A DNA stretch of 64,000 nt, taken from Verrucomicrobiales bacterium (GTDB lineage: Bacteria > Verrucomicrobiota > Verrucomicrobiia > Verrucomicrobiales > DEV007). Numbering within the stretch: the first letter of the stretch is position 1; each line of letters begins with the position of its first letter. Shown here in pieces: positions 22,101 through 25,185 of the stretch. The stretch is from the NCBI GenBank assembly GCA_029213065.1, contig JARGPH010000010.1:62001-126000 (forward strand). Reading direction: 5' to 3'. Under the pieces are notes generated by a model. It was given only the letters and a program-made list of their open reading frames with translations. It was not told the origin of the DNA and ran no database searches. Both the position numbers and the translations under genes were made by a program.

Positions 22101-23297
22101 ATTAACACTCCGGGCATTGCCCAGGTCCGTGTCACGTCCTTGAAATCCACCGCCGATCCGCACCGATCCACCGCCGGTTGATCCGCTCGCGTCTACTACT
22201 GCTGTTCCGCCGATGGCGACATTCTGTCCTTCGACGGTGATATCGCCACCTTTGCCGGCTCCGGATGATACATTGATTAAACCGCCCACCTCGACCGATT
22301 CACTACCCGTGATGCGCACCGATCCGCCTTCGGCACGAATCGCACCGTCGACACGCGCGTAGGCCGCTTGAATCACGGCGCTCGCAGACTTGCCAGCAGA
22401 ATAAGAAGAGGATGATGAGGTCACTTCGATCGAACCCGAGTTCGATACGGAACCTCCCACTCCGCGGAGGAAGGCACGCCCGCCCTGATTCACCGCACCA
22501 ACGGCACGGATCGATCCCTTATTGTTGATCGCCAGCGCATACATATTTCCATGTGCCTTCAATTCGACAGCAGCACCTTCAATCGACCCCGTATTCAAAA
22601 TGCCCGTGTTCCCGCTACCACCCGCACGAACAAAAACACGCTCTCCCATCGTGTTCGATTTTGCAGCGAGAAGCACTTCGCGACCCGCACCGATGCCCAC
22701 GGTTCCGTCGCGGGCTGTGATCGATCCCTCGTTCGTCACCGTATTACCGAAAAGAAAAACATCCCCGCCGATCGCATTGATCTTACCCAGGTTGACGACC
22801 CCTGCGTCACCGCTTCCGAGGAAGGTCATGTCGCCCCCGGCAAGGAATTCTCCATTACTGAGGTCAAGGGTCGAAAGCACGAGTCCATGCACATCAATAA
22901 TCCCGGTGGAACCGACGAGAATACCATTGGGGTTGATCACGAAAACGCTTCCGTTCCCCTGCAGTGCCCCGAAAATCGCGGAGGGGTCACCTCCCGTAAC
23001 CCGGTTCAAAACCGCCGCCTGCGCTCCCGGTTGATTGAAACGAGTCGTCTCGCCGGCAGCAATGCTGAAGTCCGACCAGTTGATGATCGCCATCGCGGAA
23101 TTCTGATTCACGTTGAGAAGACCATTGCCGCCGTTAGCGATAGAAATATCACCATGGACGACCACGCCTCCACTGGGATTGGCCGCAACCGGGCCAGTGG
23201 AGAACAACAGCGCAGGAAAGAGGACTGCGAGAGTCGTTGCCTGGAGTGGGGAGTTACGCCGAAGAGGCGATTGGGGGATTAAGGTACACGCGTTCAT
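4143..23297 (-). CDS. Giant filamentous-haemagglutinin-type secreted repeat protein (about 6,384 aa)
   Basis: Probably a surface or released adhesin of the two-partner-secretion type. A signal peptide spans about residues 1-40 (arginines at 13-14, hydrophobic LAVLFPALLF, cleavage near VAANP). A TPS domain follows to about 290, with the hallmark NGSVFVINPNGILVG. From about residue 620 to 6,000 it consists of about 100 units of 40-60 residues, each with YxQ(L/I)G(H/N)GG, then usually GDHSGDI and a short beta-prone stretch ITFxAG; this suits a long beta-helix. Spaced inserts carry TFTDDGxGNLID or DxDxDG Ca-loop-like motifs. The C-terminus is a Ser/Gly linker, an acidic-basic patch and an unrecognised end, with no autotransporter barrel or sorting signal. 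I saw no Cys after the leader. The ATG at 23297 is preferred to TTG at 23303. No TpsB partner gene lies in the window. The frame is intact over 19 kb. Confidence 0.9.
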   Translation of the reverse strand: MNACTLIPQSPLRRNSPLQATTLAVLFPALLFSTGPVAANPSGGVVVHGDISIANGGNGLLNVNQNSAMAIINWSDFSIAAGETTRFNQPGAQAAVLNRVTGGDPSAIFGALQGNGSVFVINPNGILVGSTGIIDVHGLVLSTLDLSNGEFLAGGDMTFLGSGDAGVVNLGKINAIGGDVFLFGNTVTNEGSITARDGTVGIGAGREVLLAAKSNTMGERVFVRAGGSGNTGILNTGSIEGAAVELKAHGNMYALAINNKGSIRAVGAVNQGGRAFLRGVGGSVSNSGSIEVTSSSSSYSAGKSASAVIQAAYARVDGAIRAEGGSVRITGSESVEVGGLINVSSGAGKGGDITVEGQNVAIGGTAVVDASGSTGGGSVRIGGGFQGRDTDLGNARSVNVESGSLILADATGDGDAGTVIVWSDRDTEFRGEISAEASGAGNGGFVEVSGKQNLLFDGNVSTRAESGFNGTLLLDPTNFTITAGAGASTTNSIGSTTLVGQLANNNVIIATDSLDTPGQDGDITVNAGANVVWTNSNSLTLLAHDDIFINANIQNSSNGGIYLVAGWDGAANQPGSAGANSYAAPVVTDETFAVGEYGSNEGSVYIGSESAVQGIAVGSRDGRTGILGYDLNVVAPVVGVAASVAADRYAQVGYRDVSTGLASTGSINIQLTNQLTMTAGNGQVRNYAQIGHGGADGTTTTAAGNLSGDIRVSAANGIVMNAGSASTQNYVQIGHGGYQAGIAGSSHGGNISVFSANGGITGLAGAGTDNYAQIGNGGRLARGAHSGDVAILAKGDIQFTGSANSGGYVQVGNGGNDADSGGGTTDKTGSIRVASAAGSILFSSGTGTNAYAHLGNGGLSTDGNHTGSITARAAQDIIFDGNTGVGTNAYVQLGNGGLSAIGNYGGAIIVSAGTDGAFSDVFDVDRDGIFNEAGEDDVSFVKGGPGTISFSAGSGTDKYAQLGHGGRTARGDHSGSIDVSAFGNISFSGGTTTQTYAMLGHGGRDADNPNPNYYPDNDPNTVDRGPTAAERIGNSGNINVTSTVGGVLFTAGSGTESFVLLGHGGSYTDGDQVGHITVNAAGGIVFDASNAAGTIHYAQLGHGGYLASGGHTGDISATAGGDVVFTGGTSSSYVQIGHGGRNDHRVNRGGTTGAYVQNNANDRYFPGTHTGGITVSGGNNITFTGGNQASAYAQVGHGGYRNDAEAGEGHNGDISVVGGGLVSFSAGALGQTHAQVGHGGYETYGNHGYQVVRTEVGSITATQAGTANLVNGTLAPGSVRITVDPQGAGAGTAVFTDDGNGNLIDGASTVVGTVNYLSGEVTFVSDVNSSGDPVDVAYLYGGSDILVEGADGVLFSGGQSSQAYAQIGHGGYDADLATNRNIRPEEVSPAVNASTTSYHLNTPSGVPLGSSGNITVRAGFDGTKVTNANAQITFTGGSGADAYVQIGNGGRATDGDHVGNITVDATGDILLAGGSHQRTYAQIGNGGYDSDSNILTPTKGNTGDILINNNLIGALVNAVGSVSFLGGSGEESYVQLGHGGHLNMGANFGMIDLRSAGDITFTSGDGSGIGDLDGSGTAFVATVGHGRRSYAQLGHGGYDADAASSGGVDGIGHRGNINVTSGGNVSFTSAVVTDPAAEDYRNYVLLGHGGLASSGDHSGDITVVAEGNLTFTSGGILASDPVNAPVSFFSQDSFAQLGHGGRDSDGYGTADTTGHSGDIRVEAGGGITFTAFNAGTSGEAVAVNDGYVQLGHGGLNVDGSQKGKVDVAALGGAITFDASKAGVDGFAQLGHGGRLGKGDHVGDIYTDAFGAISFLGGSTLRTYAQLGHGGHDADYLTGVSAKVGNSGDIFVNTRSALVTNTGGVFFTAGTGEESYVQLGHGGHATQGAHSGNLLGLNSIDVRAGGDIIFVSGDGSGFGDDTAASEGNGRRSWAQLGHGGYDSDAASSGGVDGDGHDANINVQAAGAITFTASDLIDPVAGPDMQAQDFRNYVQLGHGGLAANGDHRGSITVTAGNGIAFTAGGVDPAATANLSQDAYAQIGHGGYAADGYGGADLLSKVGNISVTATGGDIVFKGSNATEAYVQIGHGGRDVDGGTSGSITVSALSGAITFEAGTGADNYAQVGNGGRTARGNHGLIDAMGQALETIRVTAAGDITFSGGSGARSYAQLGNGGYDADSTVAPLGSAANINVTSRGGSILFQTEQAGSGDAAYVQLGNGGYATSGDHRGTIEVTADRDITVAAAAVGTVANAYAQLGHGGRSAIGNHSGDITVNAGVGGVSGGLTVRSGGGAADRYAQLGHGGRLAGGSHSGEIEVTTLDTILFQTGTSTRNYVQLGHGGHEAAAVGVGAGDPGNSGGINVQSTAGAVEFRLAATNTSPGTDAYAQLGHGGNLTGGDHTGSIDVTAETNLLFRSSSSTGTGSDTYVQLGHGGIDASGNFNGDITATANTGYAQFRSGASTSTTTTAGNNRYALLGHGGTNSLGNFSGDIRLLADDAITFTNQSTSATIGSYTQLGHGGLNATSTVGHTGDIAVTSRTSSITFTGAAGSSTDSYTQLGHGGTNATGSHSGDIAVQSATTTTFTGGTAGIRNYAQLGHGGYNADALAGEGHSGRIGVAAGTNLTFTAGSGASEESYAQLGHGGFGATGNQDGDIVARAGNTLIFNASTGTDTIIPDAIDPINNPPTRIENRGYAQLGHGGYAASGNHSGDITASSQLSGDFVDIGDFDGDGFNEVISMVGGATTTNPFSFLAGTNATADAASDAYAQLGHGGRLATGTRTGDILVDVERTVRFQAGALGARTYAQLGHGGHDAASVIDLLNPIGLANSGDIDVRARTGAVNFLWVATNTATSSETYIQLGHGGFVSDPLISGVDAGGDNSGEIAVEAGTNILFRSTDDATVDSNSNYAQLGHGGLRWVGNHSGDIAARAGTAGVSGTVTFSAPNLTTAAAGISQNRYVQLGHGGFQARGDHSGDISVLSLGSISFRGGRVEGGYAQLGHGGLDADDESTALGNTGDIRVASQTGNINFQWNASTDTPGEFSYVQLGHGGYRNAGDHSGDTTVRAGGLIQFRGGTGNTAPATGFVGNYAQLGHGGFEAAGNHSGDLTVSAGTDGGFTDVFDLNMNGVYGEASLDEVTFTSTGAGSITFLSGGSQADRYAQLGHGGTTARGDHDGNISVTALGNIVFTAGTGTRGYAMIGHGGHDADSHNPDYYGDNDPLNPLRGPTAAERIGNTGNIHVETLDGDILFTTGNATGSTFTPVQIGHGGTYTDGDHIGDITVIADADKSNAGSGGDITFRANTSGTTHSAQIGHGGFEASGGHTGAIVVTAGEAITFTGGSTNNNVQIGHGGMNDHRVTRGGSSPNYTQSNNNDLYYPGTHSGSVMVGAGSNITFTGGSGTAAYAQIGHGGYRNAAEAGEGHNGAISVVGGGSVNFTALNGAQGYVQVGHGGYEAFGNHGYEVVRSEAGSIAATQMGSANLGNGALAPGSVKIIIDPQGTGAGTATFTDDGKGNLIDGALTVVGTVNYLTGEVSFTSNINTAGDAVEVAYLHGGSDILVDGGTGVTFAAGTGTNTNAQIGHGGPVSSFSSTLNIDPEEVAPAVNTSSTTYHLNTPSANPLGTSGNITVLSGTGNTTDPNAALMFTSGAGNDAYAQIGNGGRNARGDHRGEIDVRAAGDISFAAFNSGAATQTSTNSSTLNNLLQNDAATSYTMGQTGNLERGSIVITYSNPLAGFTGTIRSDDAGRLFDGETQVGTVTTAGVVDLTVTVSDSSAGAAASVITFDHLNLGLRAYVQIGHGGDDADNPNATTPGDPGNLGNISVISNDGAISFAAGSRNESYAQIGHGGYATNGDHSGNVVVEALGTNGAITFTAGNRAETYAQLGHGGRSAKGNFGLVDVDNDMLADGDITARAAGAITFTAGSAGQTYAQIGHGGYDADTVTTPGNPSNRGNILVESNTGDIAFSAAGSVGSNSYVQLGHGGMSTSGDFSGSITTRAHGGAVIFTGGEANDGYAQLGHGGRAARGDHNGGIEVLGANGVFFTGGGVATVTSEKRTVLNDAAAAGGGATGTLANTGNLDRSSFVITVFDPVSPEYATITSDAAGILYDGNGAPVGSVATNGTVTFDVAVAKAGADGISVAYNHINYSRGYVQLGNGGHDADPTGAAGGTPNQQGNIKVVSTAGNIEFTAGLGDANYAQLGNGGFTTSGDHSGEIMVEAAGDVKFTAGTFANTATGMLNSRATNYAQLGHGGNAAAGNHSGTISVSSTGGGITALAGNGTDTYVQIGHGGRTARGDHSGKIDVTALNDITFNGGSAGQTYAMIGHGGRDADNPNSTYYPDNDPATLERGPTAAERVGNDGNIAVTSSAGKVAFTTGSGTESFVQIGHGGSLTDGDHVGSITVSAVDILFDASSSVGSTHYAQLGHGGYFASGGHEGIITVNATGAITFAAGTTGSYTQIGHGGYNDHRLTRGGSSPNFTQANNNDRYFSGTHSGAINVSAGAEISFTGGVGTGSYGQIGHGGYRNAAEAGEGHNGDISVVGGGAVSFTAQNGSQAYVQVGHGGYEAFGNHGYEVVRTEAGSIAATQAGSATLENGALAPGSVKIIVDPQGAGAGTVTFADDGKGNLIDATLTVVGTVNYLTGEVAFSTNVNGAGDAVEVAYLYGGSDILVDGGAGVLFTAGTGSNTNAQIGHGGASSSFSSTLNIDPEESAPAANTSTTTYHLNTPSVDPLGMSGNVTVLSGTGSTTNPGTAVTFTSGAGNDAYAQIGNGGRNARGDHRGEIDVQASGDISFVSFNGGAASQTVTNNGTLNNLLQNNGASNYTMAQTGNLERGTIVITYANPLAGFTGEIRSDSFGRLFDGDVQVGTVSTGGVIDLTETVSDSVAGAPASVITFDHLNLGLRSYVQIGHGGHDADFPTALTPGDGGNLGNVSVTSNDGAIHFAAGSRSESYAQIGHGGYTTNGDHSGNIAVEALGTNGSITFAAGNRVETYAQLGHGGRSARGNFGLVDVDNDMILDGDITARSTGSVAFTAGSAGQTYAQLGHGGYDSDALTTAPNASNRGNILVESNAGDITFNAAGSVGANAYVQLGHGGHSTNGDFSGSITAHALGGSVVFTAGEVNERYAQIGHGGRSAKGDHSGDIDVMGASGVSFTSGGIAAVSGESSGALIDAAAGGGATATLAITSNIDRSSIVITVTDPVLPEYAALTSNAAGQLFDAMNNQVGTISAGGVVTFTTAVSSSRANAVSVAYNHSGYSRGYVQLGHGGYDSDPTGAATAKLSKSGEITVASTSGDIAFTAGQGGNNYAQLGHGGMQTTGARSGGIEVISGGNVILNRGTADDAYVQIGHGTRSATGNSTGDISVSGSNGGSVLIQGSGLPATNGTAARTYGMIGHGGHDADGAHNGAIDITAEGEVLVQGGGTDASFAMIGHGGNITDGTLGDANDIISVRAGTGVRVLGGAGNDSFAMIGLGGLTSTGTREADILVETTNGNIVLIGGASTTVDDAFAQIGNGGAQTTSTTQGSVKVRASNGDVILTAGAGQVGTTTQTANYVQIGHGGHENIGNHGVASDTIAVLANNIVLNGGTTVDEAYAQIGNGGFGSNGNHAGSIQIDATGNLTVRGGTRVEAYALVGHGGVRDTFVPANANYTTGTRTGNILANIGGTTSLVDQTTIGFMGHLGTTGVAAGSRLALITGQLDTSATLRKTTGLIQNMIGGGDVEIGVTNGNLLIDGTGVFASNANGIDLFATGDVTFMSSVQNAGTGSVAVVGGWDGSTGLMRTIDRDAVAPLPVLSLNADSVFADANGFGNAGGVIVGNAAQVRAVVVGSANGTTRVAGNSVEVNGGAAMVGSAAQIGFNEEVYRLGGGANGLASTGAIMVFTKEGGLALQGGSVTNAAAQIGHGGSNGISASFSGDIVIDLGKGNATAGLTVRGGSGSDSYALIGNGGRWASGSKSGNITIAANSVELAGGTDNFTSASIGHGGGEGSGAIGGSINLVALGDVSLFGNSGDFASAAIGHGGAFYAGAVNSTLTSLQVGGDLEVRGGPGVMAGAQIGHGGSRFSGNIAGTALTVDVTIDILVSGGLGNFSYAQIGFGGYGGAGNLSGDIDVVAGNEIVLMATKGSGASFAKIGHGDDLDLAIASLGSTGNWSGDITVGAGGDLTMIDAMIGHANALSLGTSTGGVTQIGVSRNVPADPLGGTLTADAQSEFAGEDELRFYLPSRDNNEVANGAILNGVIYPGAQVDPSPTQGDDEFTINILGDEILFPNEHTNELGSGPTPVNAAGYAFYYDTIVLEALPEVIVIPGESAGGEEGAGSSGSGGGEETLSFLYGIDDEENDDVQRKRKRSFRVVNPYKLFYEGYSQYGPNGESIFDYSFQKEIGVLNAHTESPLIQP
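7500..10500 (-). repeat. Superblock 3 of the giant gene (16 repeat units)
   Basis: The second copy of the 16-unit block, offset by 18 units from superblock 2. The copies have diverged mostly by substitution (for example NLERGSIVITY against NLERGTIVITY, and NLDRSSFVITV against NIDRSSIVITV), so the duplication is not recent but the unit order is fully kept. Confidence 0.8.
10840..13880 (-). repeat. Superblock 2 of the giant gene (16 repeat units)
   Basis: Units 51-66 align one-to-one with units 69-84 of superblock 3, about 3.33-3.36 kb away, including all insertions (PTAAER, NDHR, GEGHNG, TFTDDG, TYHLNTPS, NLERGSIVITY, NLDRSSFVITV). Its first eight units also match superblock 1. Boundaries are approximate. 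Confidence 0.8.
17170..18880 (-). repeat. Smaller 5-unit tandem duplication in the giant gene
   Basis: Units 16-20 align with units 23-27, about 1.03 kb apart. Shared special features are the GDGSG...GRRS(Y/W)AQLGHGG segment, (D/S)DAASSGGVDG, and a (E)D(Y/F)RNYV segment before LLGHGG or QLGHGG. This is a separate event from the larger superblocks. Confidence 0.7.
19000..20600 (-). repeat. Superblock 1 of the giant gene (8 repeat units)
   Basis: Within the giant gene, the repeat units numbered 7-14 from the N-terminus share unit-specific insertions with two later blocks: a YYPDNDP...RGPTAAER segment, an NDHR...TRGG-like segment, an AEAGEGHNG segment, the TFTDDGNGNLID insert and a TYHLNTPS segment, all in the same order. 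Boundaries are approximate. Confidence 0.75.
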
Positions 23298-23443
23298 ATC
23301 CAAACCCGAAGAATGTCGGGGCCAGAGTTAGAGGTGGGGGGAGGTTGTGGTAAACGGTGCCTAAACGAACTGGATGATGATTGTAGAACTATTGCTCCGA
23401 GTCGTTTTTATGGGGATTGGCAAACCGCTAGTTAAATGAGATT

Positions 23444-23466
23444 GTCACATTTGAAATCTTTGTGAC
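23444..23466. promoter_or_regulatory. Inverted repeat upstream of the giant gene
   Basis: GTCACA and TGTGAC are separated by 11 bases, about 150 bases before the start of the giant gene. It could be an operator. The half-site order is opposite to the classical CRP site. No convincing -35/-10 pair was found. The surrounding interval 23298-23653 is AT-rich, contains no gene I can support, and must hold the promoter of the giant gene. Confidence 0.25.
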
Positions 23467-23483
23467 TTTTTTTGCAATATAAA

Positions 23484-23495
23484 TTGATGCATCAA
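23484..23495. promoter_or_regulatory. 12-bp perfect palindrome upstream of the giant gene
   Basis: TTGATGCATCAA is a perfect 12-bp palindrome in the AT-rich gap between pyrE and the giant gene, 18 bases from the inverted repeat at 23444-23466. A role as an operator is a guess from position and symmetry only. Confidence 0.25.
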
Positions 23496-23653
23496 ATCAA
23501 AAAATTTCCATGTGCCTAACCCCTTGGAAAGCACGTGGTTTCGAAAAATGTTTTATTTTTTTACGCGGCTTTTCCGATGACTTTGAAAGCCGGGCATTGG
23601 ACGATATTGCCCCCGCCTCAGGAAGGGCAATTTTCCATGTGGAATAAAGGAAT

Positions 23654-24253
23654 TCAGACCTTTTTGGTTCCCGGACGCACTGCGGGAATCTCAGCGAGCC
23701 ACTCGGGAACTTCGTCCGCTTCGTAGACCGGAAACTGAATCTCCATGCAGGAAACGACGGGGTAATCCCCCACCTTGTCCTTGCCGGAACGATTCACGAC
23801 GACAAACACGCCGGCCACTTCACCGCCCTGTGACTGGATAAAATCGGTCAGTTCAAGCAGCGTCCCACCTGTCGTGATGACATCCTCCACGAGGAGAAGT
23901 CGCTCGCCCGGCTTGATTTCAAAACCGCGTTTCAGCTCGAGCTCGTTCGTCTCCGGATTGCGCTCGGCGTAGATCGTCCGGGCATGCACCGCGAGACCTA
24001 CCTGCTGGCCAACGGGAACCCCTCCCATCGCAGGACTCAAAACAACATCAATCTGCCCGAGTTCGCGCATTGCCTCAACGCGCTGCTCGATCATGGCCTG
24101 CAGCTCGAAAGGATGCTGAACCAGCTTCCCCTTTTTGACATAGAAATTCGAGTGCTTTCCGCTCGCGAGAACGAAGTGGCCCTGTTCGACCGCTCCGTAA
24201 TCCTTGAGCAGTTCAATCGTTTCTTCAGGTGATGCTGGCAATTCGGTTCGCAT
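23654..24253 (-). CDS. pyrE: Orotate phosphoribosyltransferase
   Basis: Joins orotate to PRPP to give OMP, the fifth step of pyrimidine synthesis, in the cytoplasm. The 199-residue form starting MRTELPASPEE is normal length; a longer frame exists upstream but adds a non-conserved basic leader. The PRPP-binding motif is LLLVEDVITTGGT (about residues 119-131), and FVLASGKHSNFYV (27-39) and SPAMGGVPVG (73-82) are typical. Its ATG at 24253 lies inside the end of pyrF, a 29-base overlap, so the two enzymes that act consecutively are translationally linked. Confidence 0.96.
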   Translation of the reverse strand: MRTELPASPEETIELLKDYGAVEQGHFVLASGKHSNFYVKKGKLVQHPFELQAMIEQRVEAMRELGQIDVVLSPAMGGVPVGQQVGLAVHARTIYAERNPETNELELKRGFEIKPGERLLLVEDVITTGGTLLELTDFIQSQGGEVAGVFVVVNRSGKDKVGDYPVVSCMEIQFPVYEADEVPEWLAEIPAVRPGTKKV

Positions 24254-24995
24254 AATCTTTGGCTTTTTCAGAGAATGAAAGATGGTCGTCCGCGTAGAGA
24301 ATGCCACGGGAAACATTGATCACGGAAGGCGCTTTTCGATTTTGTCCCGCAAGCGCATCGAGATCACCTCCCTGCGCCCCGAGACCCGGAATCAGAAGCG
24401 GAACATCAGGCAAACGCGCCAGCACTTCCGCCGAAGCATTCGTGAGCCCGAGGACGAGACCGATACTGCCCGCCTCCGTGGCCCGCCCCGCCATATCACC
24501 GACGAGTTCGAAGACCTTCCGGCCACTCGCGAGGTCGTGGAGTTCGAGATCCGTTGCCCCTGCATTCGAGGTCACCCCGAGCAAATAAACGCCCTTGCCC
24601 GGATACTTGAGAAAGGGCTCCACCGAGTCAAAGCCCATGTAGGGACTGAGTGTCACCGCGTCGACATCCCAGTTTCCGAAATAGCCCATCGCGTAGTGCT
24701 CCTGAGTCGTCCCGATGTCGCCGCGCTTCGCATCGAGGACGATGGGAACGCCGGTCTCTTTCATCCGACCGATGAGGGTTTCCATGATCTGATAGCCGAC
24801 GACACCGAGCGCTTCGAAGTAGGCGATATTCGGCTTAAAAACCGCCGCGTATTCAGCGGTCTCCTCGATGACCTTTTCGCAAAACGTCTGAATCGCCGCC
24901 GGAGAATCGTGGAGGTCCGGCCGTGGATCGATCCCCACACAAAGGCCGCTGCCTGTTGCTGCGATGCGATTCTGAAGCGTTTCTGCGTAAGTCAT
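24225..24995 (-). CDS. pyrF: Orotidine 5'-phosphate decarboxylase, type 2
   Basis: Decarboxylates OMP to UMP. The catalytic Asp-Lys-x-x-Asp set is in VLDAKRGDIGTT (Asp88, Lys90, Asp93), and the N-terminal substrate motif is CVGIDPRPDL. The length of 256 residues and the long loop after GDIGTT fit the type 2 subfamily (about 270 residues), not the shorter E. coli type. The ATG at 24995 is chosen over a start 14 codons upstream because the family begins near this point. Together with pyrE it forms a two-gene operon reading away from a 190-base gap that carries two 22-bp repeat units. Confidence 0.96.
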   Translation of the reverse strand: MTYAETLQNRIAATGSGLCVGIDPRPDLHDSPAAIQTFCEKVIEETAEYAAVFKPNIAYFEALGVVGYQIMETLIGRMKETGVPIVLDAKRGDIGTTQEHYAMGYFGNWDVDAVTLSPYMGFDSVEPFLKYPGKGVYLLGVTSNAGATDLELHDLASGRKVFELVGDMAGRATEAGSIGLVLGLTNASAEVLARLPDVPLLIPGLGAQGGDLDALAGQNRKAPSVINVSRGILYADDHLSFSEKAKDYANRIASIT

Positions 24996-25010
24996 GGCGG
25001 GAGATTGAGA

Positions 25011-25065
25011 CCTGAGAGGGTTAAGCCCAGCACTCAACCCTGTTAGGCCGATGAGTCAACCCTGT
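25011..25065 (-). repeat. 22-bp repeat family, two direct units plus an inverted end
   Basis: On the minus strand, units begin ACAGGGTTGACTC (25065 down to 25044) and ACAGGGTTGAGTG (25043 down to 25022), exactly 22 bases each, followed immediately by inverted ACCCTCT. It lies just upstream of pyrF and could fold into a hairpin. The same family occurs at 4039, 36201 and 58317. Confidence 0.75.
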
Positions 25066-25185
25066 TTGATGCCGCCCTTTTCCTTTTTCTTAATCCTGAT
25101 CATGCTCTCCAACCGCGCTCAGCCCTGTAAACGCACTTTCCACATTGCAGATCCAGTTTCCACTATGCTAAAATAGCTTCCACCG

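Noticed and set aside
23444-23466. CRP-type binding site
   Set aside because: The half sites are TCACA then TGTGA, the reverse of the CRP order, with an 11-base gap instead of 6.
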